From Providencia stuartii (GTDB taxonomy: Bacteria; Pseudomonadota; Gammaproteobacteria; Enterobacterales; Enterobacteriaceae), in the NCBI RefSeq assembly GCF_029277985.1, contig NZ_CP119546.1, positions 2,728,001 to 2,792,000 of the forward strand: a stretch of 64,000 bases of DNA, written 5' to 3'. Positions 9,569-19,499 of the stretch are shown here, in pieces (the stretch's first letter is position 1; every line of letters starts with the position of its first letter). The notes under the pieces were generated by a model. It was not told the origin of the DNA. It ran no database searches and saw nothing but the letters and a program-made list of their open reading frames with translations. The position numbers and the translations under genes were made by a program.

Positions 9569-12500
9569 TTATCTTATTACCGGATAGATCCCCATTTGAT
9601 CATCATAATGATAGATAACGTCTCTATTCTGCTGTTTTAAAAATGTTAACTCACCATAAAACCGTGACAGTGAAGTCGCTTGTTTCCCATCCATTCCCTG
9701 CGATTGAATGGATTGTTCATAGTCCCGAACCAACCATAATCGTTTTTTTATCGACTCAGGAAATTTGTTGTAATAGATGCCATTTTGAGGCCCTACCGAT
9801 ATCCACCCACTTTCTCGAGTATATTCACTAAATTGTATTGTGCCTTTTGGTGATATTTCCAAAACAAGCCGAAAAGATGGCATTTGACTTCGAAAAGAGG
9901 CGAGTTGCTGGGACACTGCGGTCATCCACCAGCAACCATGGGTGTATCCCCAAATATGCGATGCCGCATTACGGGGTAACGTATGATAATTTTTACTTTG
10001 CGACCGTCTTTTTGTAGCCACCGGTTTTTCTACCTGTTTAGGAGGGAAAATATATTCAGTTTTAAGTGTATACTTGATTGCCGCATGTTCTAGACAAGCT
10101 AGATCCCTGTGCTTTTTATTTTCATAATTAGTTTGCTGTTGTATCCGTGGTGTCGCATCAACTGATTTGAGTAACTGTTGCTCATCAACAAGATCACAAA
10201 GGTTATGAGTAGATAAGCCAAGTCCAATATGATTATTTTCATAGCCAGGGCGAGAAAAAGGATTATCTATCCCACCTTCAAACCCTTTCTTGTTGTATTG
10301 TAGTAATGCGATGTTAGGCTGCTGAACTTCGTCTTCTCGATGTCGGCGAACGCGCCCTGCCATTTGAATAACAGAACGATAAGATGATGGCTCTACAACT
10401 GCCCAATCAAAGTCATGGTCACGCCCTACTTCTTCCACCGGAGTTGCAACTAAAATAAATAGCAAATGCTGAGCTTTCCCTTCTATGCTCACATTTTCTA
10501 GATGCTGGCGAATAATTGGATTATTGAGTGCATTCGCCTCTTCTCCGACCTGCTCTTTACGTTTTAAAACGCTATCTAAATGTTGCTCCTGCTCATGACG
10601 TAGTAAAAGAACTTGCTGGCTGTGATAAGCCATGGTGCGAATTTCAACACCTTCAGGACATGCACATTCAAGTAAGAAACGTGTTAAATCAACGCAAGGT
10701 AAAATATTCGCAACACGTATCGCACCAAATGAAACTTGAATACCCGTACGTTTATCGAGAAAGGCATGCTGGTCATGTTGAGCTAATGCTGCATTGAGGA
10801 TGTGATTAAAATAACATTGTTGACTATCTTGAGTATTATCCTTCGGTGTAGGTACTATTAATGCTTTACGACGTGCAGGCTGTTGCGCTAACACATTGAC
10901 TCTTCTCTTAATAAACTTGTCATGGTACTGCTGGTATAAATAAGGCGTATTGTCATCATTAGCGACTAATGTCGCCGCCAAGGTTGAAGATTGACATTTA
11001 TCTTTTATTGAGTCGTATTCACCTTCATCCACCCATAGACAACCAACCTCTAAGGGCTGTTGACGGCTTTTAGCATAGGCATACCACCCAGACTGATACG
11101 CATGAAAGTAAGCTAACGCAGTATCTGGGGTTATCGTAGCAGAGGAGATCATGACTTTACGCCCTAATAGTCCAGCCATATAGATAAGACGCGCTACGGC
11201 TATCGAGTCACTATCAGTAAAGTCATCCACTTCATCAATGACAAGGTCTGAAGACATTAACCGCAAACAAGGTAAAATGTAGCGACCTCCACGAACTGTT
11301 TCAGTGGCTCCCATGATATGGTCAATAGTACAAGCTAAAACAGGTGCATAGAGTAGAGCCCGATCTTTTGCTCTAGTAAGCACCGTTGATAACAGTTCCT
11401 CAGGGAGAACTCCCTGCCATTTATCTTCTGCCCATCTCAGTTCTTCTTCATTTTCATCGAACAACATTTCTTGTGATTCAGAACCGGTTTGATAAGGCAA
11501 TAAGTTATTCGAGCTGGTATTAAGCTGCGGCGATGAATCTTGATCATGGGCTTTTAAGTTATCGTCATTCTCTTTTGCTTGTTGGTGTAACTGAGCGACC
11601 GCTTTAGAGCCAATTAAAACCGCAATATCCCCCTCATTTAACCCAATACTATTTTTATCTTTATATTCATCCCCTGTTTGTAATGCTAACGTACGTAGCC
11701 CCAGCGCTAAAATAAAACGAAAACTTTGCTTATCTTCTGATAACGCTTGCATAATTTTGACATTCGCGCGTGTTTTACCACAGCCAGTACTCGCCATATT
11801 GACAATAAAATAACCTTTTATCTCATCATCGCGCTTTTTACGATATTGATAGATTGAATTAACTGCATCTTCTTGCCAGCTAAATTTCCCTTTACTGTTT
11901 TTATCATAAGCTAACTGAGGAATATCACTGACAGGAGATGGCTCGCTTTCAAAATAAGGTAACGTTTCTGCAATATCACCGGCTATTTCTGCTACTTTCA
12001 CCAGATGTTCATCAAGTTTTTGTTTAAATTGGGGGATATGATTAATTTTATGGGTATTAGCATATAGCGCTATCTCACTGCGCCATTGAGGATCATTCCC
12101 TTTGGATGAGTAATTATGATCCCCCAACATTAAGCAAAGGCGCGCATGATGGGCAATCACTCTCCAACTTCCATCGGTCATTGCTTGTCGAAATAACGGT
12201 AATTGATTTTTTAGCTCATTTGCGACTTTCTGAACAGTGCGAATCCAAACAGTCGAGTGACTTAATAAGCCATTAGGGAACTCAAAACACATCTTAATAC
12301 GTCGTTGAAATTGAGATATATCATCATTATTTTCATAACCCCAATTTTGCCTTATTTCAGTTAGTAACTGATTATGTGTATTAAGCGCTATGTCTTGCCA
12401 ATTTTTAAGTTCTTGTTCATCAAGAAAAGGCAACCGATGATGAGATAATATCAACCATGCTAGCAAAGCTGCGGCATCAGGCAAATTAGCCAACGGTGAT

Positions 12501-13096
12501 TGTAATAAATAATTTTCAGTTGCCCCTTGCTGTAATTGCAGTTCATCCCATTCATTCTTAATGAGGGTTTCAAGCCATTGCTCATCGCTCTCACCCCCTT
12601 GGTTTTTAACTAATAAACTAAACAATATTGTGGATACCCATTCATGACGAACAGGGTCACCTTTAAATGTCGTTTTAATTGCAGGATTGAGCTTATCTTG
12701 AAATAAGCGTGACGCTTTACCCCAGTCATGAAATAAAGCGGCTAATTTTGCAAAAGTACTAATTAAAGAAAGGTATTTCCAATCATTTTCATCTTCTCGC
12801 CCCAAAAATGATTTTTCAGTGCGATTTACTGGCACATATCCTTGTGAATTAAATTTATTTCGATTTCCAACAGTCCAGAGAAGTTGCGAACGTGAGCGAG
12901 AGCGTATCCAGTGACAACTGACAGCAGTACTGCGACTCGCGCTTTGCTTCAACATTTTTTTTACGGTAAGTAACCCTTCCTCCGTAATAAGCGTTTGCCA
13001 TGTATTATCGCCAATACGATTGGCAAATGCGTCTAATACACGCCGAGTTCTTTTTAAAGCATGTTTTTCACATTGTGAAACAAAAGTCACCATCAT
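9569..13096 (-). CDS. cas3: Cas2-3 fusion, helicase-nuclease
   Basis: 1175 residues; the Cas2-Cas3 fusion that defines subtype I-F. Order: an N-terminal Cas2-like domain (residues 1 to about 95, beginning VTFVSQCEKHALKRTRRVLD); an HD nuclease domain with LFHDWGK (His-Asp at about 123-124); a superfamily 2 helicase with Walker A STGCGKT (about 432) and the DEAD-like box IDEVDD (about 620); motif VI in VIQMAGRVRRHR; and a C-terminal domain. It degrades target DNA after recruitment by the Csy complex and joins Cas1 for spacer acquisition. All catalytic motifs I can identify are present. It overlaps cas1 by four bases. Confidence 0.96.
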   Translation of the reverse strand: MMVTFVSQCEKHALKRTRRVLDAFANRIGDNTWQTLITEEGLLTVKKMLKQSASRSTAVSCHWIRSRSRSQLLWTVGNRNKFNSQGYVPVNRTEKSFLGREDENDWKYLSLISTFAKLAALFHDWGKASRLFQDKLNPAIKTTFKGDPVRHEWVSTILFSLLVKNQGGESDEQWLETLIKNEWDELQLQQGATENYLLQSPLANLPDAAALLAWLILSHHRLPFLDEQELKNWQDIALNTHNQLLTEIRQNWGYENNDDISQFQRRIKMCFEFPNGLLSHSTVWIRTVQKVANELKNQLPLFRQAMTDGSWRVIAHHARLCLMLGDHNYSSKGNDPQWRSEIALYANTHKINHIPQFKQKLDEHLVKVAEIAGDIAETLPYFESEPSPVSDIPQLAYDKNSKGKFSWQEDAVNSIYQYRKKRDDEIKGYFIVNMASTGCGKTRANVKIMQALSEDKQSFRFILALGLRTLALQTGDEYKDKNSIGLNEGDIAVLIGSKAVAQLHQQAKENDDNLKAHDQDSSPQLNTSSNNLLPYQTGSESQEMLFDENEEELRWAEDKWQGVLPEELLSTVLTRAKDRALLYAPVLACTIDHIMGATETVRGGRYILPCLRLMSSDLVIDEVDDFTDSDSIAVARLIYMAGLLGRKVMISSATITPDTALAYFHAYQSGWYAYAKSRQQPLEVGCLWVDEGEYDSIKDKCQSSTLAATLVANDDNTPYLYQQYHDKFIKRRVNVLAQQPARRKALIVPTPKDNTQDSQQCYFNHILNAALAQHDQHAFLDKRTGIQVSFGAIRVANILPCVDLTRFLLECACPEGVEIRTMAYHSQQVLLLRHEQEQHLDSVLKRKEQVGEEANALNNPIIRQHLENVSIEGKAQHLLFILVATPVEEVGRDHDFDWAVVEPSSYRSVIQMAGRVRRHREDEVQQPNIALLQYNKKGFEGGIDNPFSRPGYENNHIGLGLSTHNLCDLVDEQQLLKSVDATPRIQQQTNYENKKHRDLACLEHAAIKYTLKTEYIFPPKQVEKPVATKRRSQSKNYHTLPRNAASHIWGYTHGCWWMTAVSQQLASFRSQMPSFRLVLEISPKGTIQFSEYTRESGWISVGPQNGIYYNKFPESIKKRLWLVRDYEQSIQSQGMDGKQATSLSRFYGELTFLKQQNRDVIYHYDDQMGIYPVIR

Positions 13097-14070
13097 AATT
13101 CTGACCTTTGTATTTGTTGCTGTGACCCCGCTTGTAATGCAATAGCTTTAACGGTATCAAACAGAAAATCTAAAGCGTGATTATCAATAAAAGACTGTAA
13201 AATTTGCTGACGAAATTCTTGTTCTGTAGCCCCTTCTTTAGCGCAAATAAATGCCCATGGCAGTACAATGGCATCTTTAATTAAATCTGCAATATCAAAT
13301 ATTAACGCACCACGGCGCGTTTTTCCATGCATCACTGCAAAGCCATGAGGGATCCCCAGAACCCATAAACAGCTTGCAGCTAAACCGTACGCTAAATAAT
13401 TACCATGGTTTAAAAAAGTATTCGCTTTATCTATTGCTTGATGCTGACGGGTAAAATTGTTTTGCCCAGTATTATTTGCTGCATATTTATATAGCACTTT
13501 AGTCAACTGAGCTTCGATTAATAATAATATTTGTGTGTCATTGGCTTCATCAGTTCGCGTTTGAAAGGTTTTTAATGCGTTTTGAATAACTGTGTCGTCA
13601 TAAATAAACCCTTCGCTTTTCAGTTCCCGAGAGTTTTGCCATATTTTCTGTAAATAGTTAATACGTGAACACTGTAACGTTTTCGCAGCGGATAAGCGTT
13701 TCTGTTCATCAAACCAAAAGCTCATCCAACCTTGTAAATATTCCGTTGGCCGATATTCGCTTTGTGGTGTAAACCACTCAACTTCGGTAGCCATATATAA
13801 AGGCGTTCCACCACCGCCGCAGAACCCCACCAGTACCCCTGCTTGTGATAACATTCTCATCGCCGCTTGAGTAATAGAGGTGCCGGTTCCTAATAGTAAA
13901 ACCGTTGTGTTCGCTATCGGAATATTAAAGTAAAGATTTTCATTTTTTGCTTCAGTAAAATAGAGAACTCGCCCCTCTTTTTGCATCACTCGGCAATGCT
14001 CCAAGTAATACATATTGGCACGTTTAGAATGAAGGATTGTTTTTAAATCTGACGGAGAGAGATCATCCAT
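13093..14070 (-). CDS. cas1: Cas1 integrase, subtype I-F
   Basis: A 325-residue Cas1, the integrase that inserts new spacers. It begins DDLSPSDLKTILHSKRANMY, typical of I-F Cas1. The catalytic region GIPHGFAVMHGKTRRGALIF and following DIADLIKDAIVLP contain the conserved His and acidic residues. It is the first gene of the cas operon; the ATGA overlap with cas2-3 fits the known Cas1-Cas2/3 partnership. The promoter must lie between 14071 and the array 2 trailer. Confidence 0.95.
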   Translation of the reverse strand: MDDLSPSDLKTILHSKRANMYYLEHCRVMQKEGRVLYFTEAKNENLYFNIPIANTTVLLLGTGTSITQAAMRMLSQAGVLVGFCGGGGTPLYMATEVEWFTPQSEYRPTEYLQGWMSFWFDEQKRLSAAKTLQCSRINYLQKIWQNSRELKSEGFIYDDTVIQNALKTFQTRTDEANDTQILLLIEAQLTKVLYKYAANNTGQNNFTRQHQAIDKANTFLNHGNYLAYGLAASCLWVLGIPHGFAVMHGKTRRGALIFDIADLIKDAIVLPWAFICAKEGATEQEFRQQILQSFIDNHALDFLFDTVKAIALQAGSQQQIQRSEL

Positions 14071-14314
14071 GCTAAGCCAACCTTCCGTTTGTTTTGATAA
14101 GCCACCTTGCTATATTAATACAATTTAACTTAGGCTGCGTCTACCGTTACGCCTTTAATTTCATAGTGCATAAGGTGATTTTGGGAAGCAGATCCCAATC
14201 CATATCATAAAAATAACTTATATGTTGTATTAAGACTAACAGATAATAATTTTTACAGTATTGCAGGCATATAGTGATAAGAGGATTTTGAGCCACTGAT
14301 ATAATCGCACACTA

Positions 14315-14345
14315 GTGACCTACGGCCTTCTATGCCGTAGGTCAC
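14315..14345. other. Perfect 12-bp hairpin at array 2 trailer
   Basis: GTGACCTACGGC and its exact complement GCCGTAGGTCAC are separated by seven bases, and the hairpin ends two bases before the outermost repeat of array 2. There is no T-run in the direction of array transcription, so it is not a standard intrinsic terminator. It may stop or cap the pre-crRNA, or be a transposon or repeat scar. Confidence 0.7.
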
Positions 14346-14346
14346 A

Positions 14347-14494
14347 TTTCTAAGCTGCCTATACGGCAGTGCACATAATTTTACTGTTAACATTCACTGC
14401 CGTGTATTTCTAAGCTGCCTATACGGCAGTGCATGAAAACCATGTGGTTATCAATGGTCGATTAATTTTCTAAGCTGCCTATACGGCAGTGCAC
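14347..14494 (-). CRISPR. CRISPR array 2, subtype I-F, 3 repeats
   Basis: Three 28-bp repeats at 14347, 14407 and 14467 with two 32-bp spacers, in the same orientation as array 1. The repeats differ from array 1 at the 5' end of the crRNA sense strand (GTGCACTGCC, and ATGCACTGCC in one copy, instead of GTTCACTGCC). The array lies upstream of cas1, so the cas operon is flanked by two arrays, as in many I-F loci. One spacer contains ATTCACTGCCGT, which resembles the start of the repeat itself. Confidence 0.95.
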
Positions 14495-14620
14495 TATAAA
14501 TTATCAGCAAAAAATCTAAGTTCAACAATATATTACATCTGATTTTGTGGAAAATACCTTTTATTTTTTAATGACATATAACCAGTTGATTTTTAATAGA
14601 AACATTTCAGCCAGAAAAAT
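14495..14620 (-). promoter_or_regulatory. Leader of CRISPR array 2
   Basis: A/T-rich sequence adjoining the repeat at 14467-14494. It is clearly related to the sequence beside the decayed array at 27.2 kb: both contain TTCAACAATA, TTACA, TGATTT, AAATACCTTTTAT and TTGATTTTTAA in the same order and spacing. That conservation supports a leader function. Confidence 0.7.
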
Positions 14621-15101
14621 AAAGGAGTAAAAAATACTGAACCTTATATAAACTTATATCATCCCCTCAAAAAAGATAGAAATACGTTAAGAATTTTCAA
14701 TTTTGAATAACACACGCCCTTCTGCCAATTTTTCGATTTTCATCGGTTGCATAAGTCGGCTCGCTAAGTTAGCTATCAAAAGAATAGTCACCTACCGTAA
14801 TTCTTTTGTCTCTTGTATTTAAACTCTACTAGATAAATACTTTTGTTTATGTGTAAAAGCAATCCATATCATCTTGTGAATAACCTCTTCATTAACAAAT
14901 AGAAGCAATTTATCATCAGAAATAAAATATAATCACTGGAATACGAAGAGTATGCTTTTGAATATTAACAGTATTACGCTTCACAAAATATAAAAATAGG
15001 ACATAAATGGTATATTCGCCTCTCTCCATTCCCTATCCCCTCAAACACTCACGCTGACTCTATCATTTCTTCTTTAGCAACCATTAATTTCAGGCAGTGA
15101 G
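14621..15101. other. Gene-poor gap
   Basis: No reading frame longer than about 60 codons with a ribosome binding site, no clear hairpins and no recognisable pseudogene. It separates the CRISPR locus from a short tandem repeat and the chitinase-like gene. Confidence 0.5.
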
Positions 15102-15178
15102 TTAGTATTGTTAGTATTGTTAGTATTGTTAGTATTGTTAGTATTGTTAGTATTGTTAGTATTGTTAGTATTGTTAGT
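15102..15178. repeat. 9-bp tandem repeat, TTAGTATTG
   Basis: Eight perfect head-to-tail copies of TTAGTATTG (15102-15173) followed by a partial copy. It is non-coding, 330 bp upstream of the GH18 gene. Perfect identity implies recent slippage, so copy number should vary among strains. Confidence 0.95.
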
Positions 15179-15507
15179 AAAAATATATTACCTAGCAGAA
15201 CATAAACCACCTTTATTTGTTAATAATGAATTTTGAAAAACATTTATTATAAAAGTAAAGTTGTTATTTTATAACTATCTAAATAATCGACCTTATATTC
15301 GCTATCGCCGATAGCTTACTCTAATATTAGATGACGACTCAAACGCTAGAATATAGCGTATTATTGCTAGTTTGAATTTAATTTATTATTGGTAGGAAAA
15401 TTTTTCAGCACAGCCTCATAGAAAATTCGCACTATATCTTTACGTTCTACCAATATTGAATATTGGGAACGAGTGGAATTAATCTTACCTACAATAATGA
15501 GGTTACT

Positions 15508-16503
15508 ATGAGCTCAAATGACATTACCAATACATCCCTTGTCGATGATGCAGCCACTATGCCTGATATATCCAATAAAAAAATCATGATGGGTTTTTGG
15601 CATAACTGGGCCGCAGGGACTAGTGATGGTTATCAACAAGGCCAATTCACCAACATGGATCTAACTGATATTCCCGTAGAATATAACGTTGTCGCCGTCG
15701 CCTTCATGAAGGGAGAAGGCATTCCAACCTTCAAGCCTTATAATCTGACTGACACCGAATTTCGTCGTCAAGTCGGCGTACTAAATAGCCAAGGTCGTGC
15801 GGTGTTGATCTCTCTCGGTGGCGCAGATGCACATATCGCGTTGACATCTGGCGATGAAGACAAGCTGACTAATGAAATTATCCGTTTGGTAGAAGTCTAC
15901 GGTTTCGATGGTCTGGATATCGATTTAGAACAGGCTGCCATTGGTGCTGCCAATAATAAAACTGTTTTACCTGCCGCGTTGAAAAAAGTAAAAGCACATT
16001 ATGCGGCAGAAGGTAAAAACTTTATTATTAGTATGGCGCCTGAATTTCCTTATTTACGTATTAATGGTACTTATCTTGACTATATTACCGCGCTCGAAGG
16101 CTATTATGATTTCATCGCACCGCAATATTATAACCAAGGTGGTGACGGTATCTGGGTCGATCAAACAACAGCTGGTACAGGTGCTTGGCTCGCTCAAAAT
16201 AACGACGCCATGAAGGAAGATTTTCTGTATTACCTCACCGAAAGTTTAGTAACGGGTACTCGCGGCTACACTAAGATCCCAGCGTCAAAATTTGTTATTG
16301 GCTTACCAAGTAATAATGATGCCGCTGGTAGCGGTTATGTCGTCGATAAGCAAGCAGTTTATAACGCTTTTTCACGTCTTGATGCTCAAAACCTATCCAT
16401 CAAAGGCTTAATGACTTGGTCAGTGAACTGGGACAATGGAAAAAGTAAGGCTGGCGTAGCGTATAACTGGGAATTTAAAACTCGTTACGCTGCACTACTC
16501 TGA
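15508..16503 (+). CDS. GH18 chitinase-like glycosyl hydrolase
   Basis: A 331-residue single-domain family 18 protein. The catalytic motif DGLDIDLEQ (DxxDxDxE) lies at about residues 134-142, with the Glu as general acid. Other family strands are visible: KIMMGFWHNWAAG (strand 1), LISLGGADAH (SxGG), FIAPQYYNQGG (substrate tyrosines) and GLMTWSVNWDNG (the strand 8 Trp). It probably hydrolyses chitin or another GlcNAc polymer. There is no N-terminal signal peptide, although chitinases of this small type are often released by a holin-like route. The start at 15508 is preferred over 15463 because TGAGGT precedes it. A strong terminator follows. Confidence 0.88.
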   Translation: MSSNDITNTSLVDDAATMPDISNKKIMMGFWHNWAAGTSDGYQQGQFTNMDLTDIPVEYNVVAVAFMKGEGIPTFKPYNLTDTEFRRQVGVLNSQGRAVLISLGGADAHIALTSGDEDKLTNEIIRLVEVYGFDGLDIDLEQAAIGAANNKTVLPAALKKVKAHYAAEGKNFIISMAPEFPYLRINGTYLDYITALEGYYDFIAPQYYNQGGDGIWVDQTTAGTGAWLAQNNDAMKEDFLYYLTESLVTGTRGYTKIPASKFVIGLPSNNDAAGSGYVVDKQAVYNAFSRLDAQNLSIKGLMTWSVNWDNGKSKAGVAYNWEFKTRYAALL

Positions 16504-16573
16504 ATAAATAGCTCTCGAAACTAGCAAGCTAGCTGCCAAATAATGTATTTGATACTTATCAATATAACATTCC

Positions 16574-16607
16574 CTCGCCTCCGGCCATTCGGAGGCGAGT
16601 CATTTTT
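16574..16607 (+). terminator. Terminator of the chitinase-like gene
   Basis: CTCGCCTCCG and CGGAGGCGAG form a perfect 10-bp stem with a six-base loop, followed by TCATTTTT. Located 70 bp after the stop codon. Confidence 0.85.
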
Positions 16608-16784
16608 GCTTTCGCTTAACTAGCATCATAGACCAGACCACATCAGCAAATACAACCAACCTGATAGGGTTTATCTCTCTTCTTTGAGAGCTAATTTTTT
16701 AGTCATTCTCTTGCTACCCGTTAATTTTTCATGATGAAAGAGATTAAGCTAAATGAATAACTCAACTCTTTCATCCTAATGTCA

Positions 16785-16955
16785 TCAGTGCACAGAACAG
16801 AAATGCTCGATAGATAACTCATCGACTCTGGCGCCATCTAAGTTTGCCCAGAATGCGATTGTTGAGAGAACATCTTTTTCACTTGTTGCAATAAAAAGAG
16901 TTATGAAAGATTTTTCGTTCCATAAACCGCTAGCTTTATAAACCGACTTTTTCAT
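16785..16955 (-). CDS. Small hypothetical protein, 56 residues
   Basis: Begins MKKSVYKASGLWNEKSFITL and ends IEHFCSVH. Support for a real gene: a good Shine-Dalgarno sequence (GGAG, seven bases before ATG), normal amino-acid composition with Trp residues, and isolation in an otherwise stop-rich region. No signal peptide or membrane segment. Family not recognised. It could also be the remaining N-terminal part of a longer gene, as nothing similar continues downstream. Confidence 0.5.
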   Translation of the reverse strand: MKKSVYKASGLWNEKSFITLFIATSEKDVLSTIAFWANLDGARVDELSIEHFCSVH

Positions 16956-17899
16956 TTTCACTCCAACTCACTACATTCAATAACCTTATGACAAAACGGC
17001 TGTCTATCCGCTATAAAATATGTAGTTATATGATGGGAGCGATTTTACTTTTTCCAAGTGTATCGTCAGTCATATTCTCATAACCTATTGCTGATAACTC
17101 ACCAACCTCTAGAACATGTCCCATGCCGCATTAGCGATTTTTCAATTTTTTCTCTGTAAACGCATCAAACTTTTAAGATATCGAACAAACTGGCTAGCTA
17201 ATAATCAAATTATTTCTAGTTATAATGTATGTTTGATTTATTTGAATGGCATGCAGGGCTATGAACTGTAATTTGTCTCATACCGCTATGGCGAAGTGAG
17301 CCGCCTTGATGCCTATCTCAACCGATAAACTCAATGTACCTCCATAGTAGATTTAATCCCACTAACCAAAAACCAAAGAGGAAGCTGGAAACAGCTCATC
17401 TAATTAGATTTTTAACGTTTCATGTTTTGAAGGTGAAACGAATATTAGGCCTATCAGGCATTATTGATGAGAAACAATGTCTTTCTAACCACAAACGTCA
17501 TCAAAAACAACTTAGTTTGCTCGAAGAGCACTGCTCCTGAAGCGGTTGGAGAGAAAACCATTCATGAATGGTTAAGTGAGTAGCGAAAGAGGATTTCAAT
17601 GACAAAAAAGCCACCTAAAAGGTCGCTCTTTCTTTCCTAACCCTTTATTATTAAAAGCTATTTTATTTGACACACAAGACAGGAGAAGCCCCTTCACGAC
17701 TTTGCATCAAGAGATTTTAAATTCACTTTTAACTGTATATTTCAAATAATGATATAACGCTTTCACTACAATCATTTAACTTAATAAATAATTAAATCAA
17801 TAGGATAGTAAAACACTATAACAACAACTCTGAAAGGTTATTACGCCCATACACAAGTGGCTGCTTATTTCTCGTAAAAGTTTTATTTGCCGTCATTGG
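16956..17899. other. Gene-poor stretch with scattered remnants
   Basis: No convincing intact gene. A short frame around 17060 and one at 17334-17540 lack ribosome binding sites and recognisable domains. Near 17600-17670 there is a degenerate hairpin with flanking sequence that resembles 30900-30970 (AAAAAAGCCACCT, then CTTTCTTTCC, TAACCC and a final TTTTATTTG), so the two places share an ancestor. Confidence 0.5.
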
Positions 17900-18283
17900 T
17901 TATGCTTTTTGATTATGCTTTTTAATTATGTCGCAATTTTCATCATCTAACTTGTATATTGAGCCATAGCCTTGATCACAGAGGTCTTGTAGAAATATCA
18001 ACGCTTTTTTAGCATACTCATAACTTTTAGGATCAAGCTCAATTAATAGTTTTTTGATCATTTCTCTTTTTTCTCGTTCTGACTGATCAAAATTTAATAT
18101 CCTGAGTTCTTTTTCTGGAACCGTTTCTATTTCATATATACCAATCGCTTGCGCCATGATAACCTTTTTTAAAAGAGGCGTGTTCAAGTCTTGATTCTCG
18201 CGAAAAAAATCATCAAATTTAAGATTTTCAGCGCTAGCCAGTCCTGACGTTAATAATAAGATATACATGAACTTCTTAAACAT
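17900..18283 (-). CDS. Exported hypothetical protein
   Basis: 127 residues with a short signal peptide (MFKKFMYILLLTSGLASAEN, cleavage after ASA). The mature part is charged and helical and has two cysteines near the C-terminus (DLCDQGYGS and ENCDIIKK), which could pair in the periplasm. I do not recognise a family. It stands alone. Confidence 0.6.
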   Translation of the reverse strand: MFKKFMYILLLTSGLASAENLKFDDFFRENQDLNTPLLKKVIMAQAIGIYEIETVPEKELRILNFDQSEREKREMIKKLLIELDPKSYEYAKKALIFLQDLCDQGYGSIYKLDDENCDIIKKHNQKA

Positions 18284-18846
18284 ACTAAGGTACCTTTATT
18301 TATTTTCTGAATATCTATTTTCCTTTTTATTCTCTAATAACACAAACATTTTCATTAACCACCGATGGCTACCACTTTTTGCATTTTATTTCAGTAAATT
18401 ATCATCATCAGTAATATTCCTATTTTACCCATTTTATATTCCGTCACCCAAACACTTAAGGTGAAAAATATTTTTAGAAAAGCCAAATAGTCAGGCTAAA
18501 TAACTAGACGGCTATGACTATAAATGAGCGATGATAGATAAAGACCTTTTCAAGCAAAAATCACTACCAGAAGCTGCAACTGATAAAAAAGGTGATAAGC
18601 ACTTTAGAAAACGCAATGATTGGCATTAGAACCGTGTAGGAATATGAGTATCTAATTCAAAGAATCACTAAAACAGTTAGCCCCATATATCGTTTCGTTA
18701 ACTAAGCGTATAATTGACACATTATTCAATAATTAAATGGATGTTTTTTGAAAAAATTAAGTCACTGGCTGACTAATAAGACAAATACAACATAGGAAAA
18801 ATGAGAACTATAGCTAATCAGGATGGTACATAGTGTTAAAATTAAC
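18284..18846. other. Gene-poor gap
   Basis: Stop-rich, A/T-rich sequence without a supported gene, tRNA or clear terminator. Confidence 0.45.
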
Positions 18847-19056
18847 TTACGGCTGCCCTAGAAAGGTTGATAAGGTTACTGTTACTGCAAAAAAACACAT
18901 TTTACTGATATATTTTGAAAATCTTTTCATCATATGACCTCCCATTGAATTCAGTTCGTTAGCACTATTATTTTCAGATATCATTTCAAAGATTACAGCT
19001 ACGACTAAAGCAATGCCGAAGATTATACAAAATAAGATAGGGTCAGTTATTATCAC
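18847..19056 (-). CDS. Small membrane protein
   Basis: 69 residues. Residues 4-27 (TDPILFCIIFGIALVVAVIF) form one transmembrane helix, then a polar stretch, then a second, weaker hydrophobic segment near the C-terminus. No family recognised; upstream ribosome-binding sequence is modest. Could be a real small membrane protein or a chance frame. Confidence 0.4.
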   Translation of the reverse strand: MIITDPILFCIIFGIALVVAVIFEMISENNSANELNSMGGHMMKRFSKYISKMCFFAVTVTLSTFLGQP

Positions 19057-19499
19057 TTTTACTAGAACTCCGGCCGCAGCCGTAAATTAACTTAGCAATG
19101 CTTATTATACATTACTAAGCCGCTTTTATAAACAATGCATGACACGCTGTCATTTCGCCTCTCCTCTTTTCAATTCAACTACTATTTAAATAAAAATCGA
19201 GAAAATTTAAGTTAAACTCATTTCTTTAGTAAAAGAGCTTTCTTTATCCCCGATGTTTTATTGATAAAAATGACATTACCTGCTCCTCGTTTTCATAAAG
19301 ATGTTTTAAAAATGGAAACAGTTAATAAAGAACTTCTTTAGTCTTTTATACATTAACAGATAGCTAAAGATTGATTGAAACAACTGGAAAAGCATTTTTA
19401 TGGTAACCCTGAAACATAGGAATTAGGCCATAAAAAACACTTTATGTGATTTGAAAATGCGCCAACTACTCCCGTTGGCGCTTTATACTGAAGCTTATA
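19057..19499. other. Gap downstream of carbonic anhydrase
   Basis: About 440 bases without a supportable gene. The final 50 bases contain inverted CGCCAAC and GTTGGCG near 19459, a likely terminator stem for the minus-strand carbonic anhydrase gene. Confidence 0.45.

Noticed and set aside
17334..17540. 68-codon frame in the gap after the chitinase-like gene
   Set aside because: No ribosome binding site, no domain, and the surrounding sequence is stop-rich.
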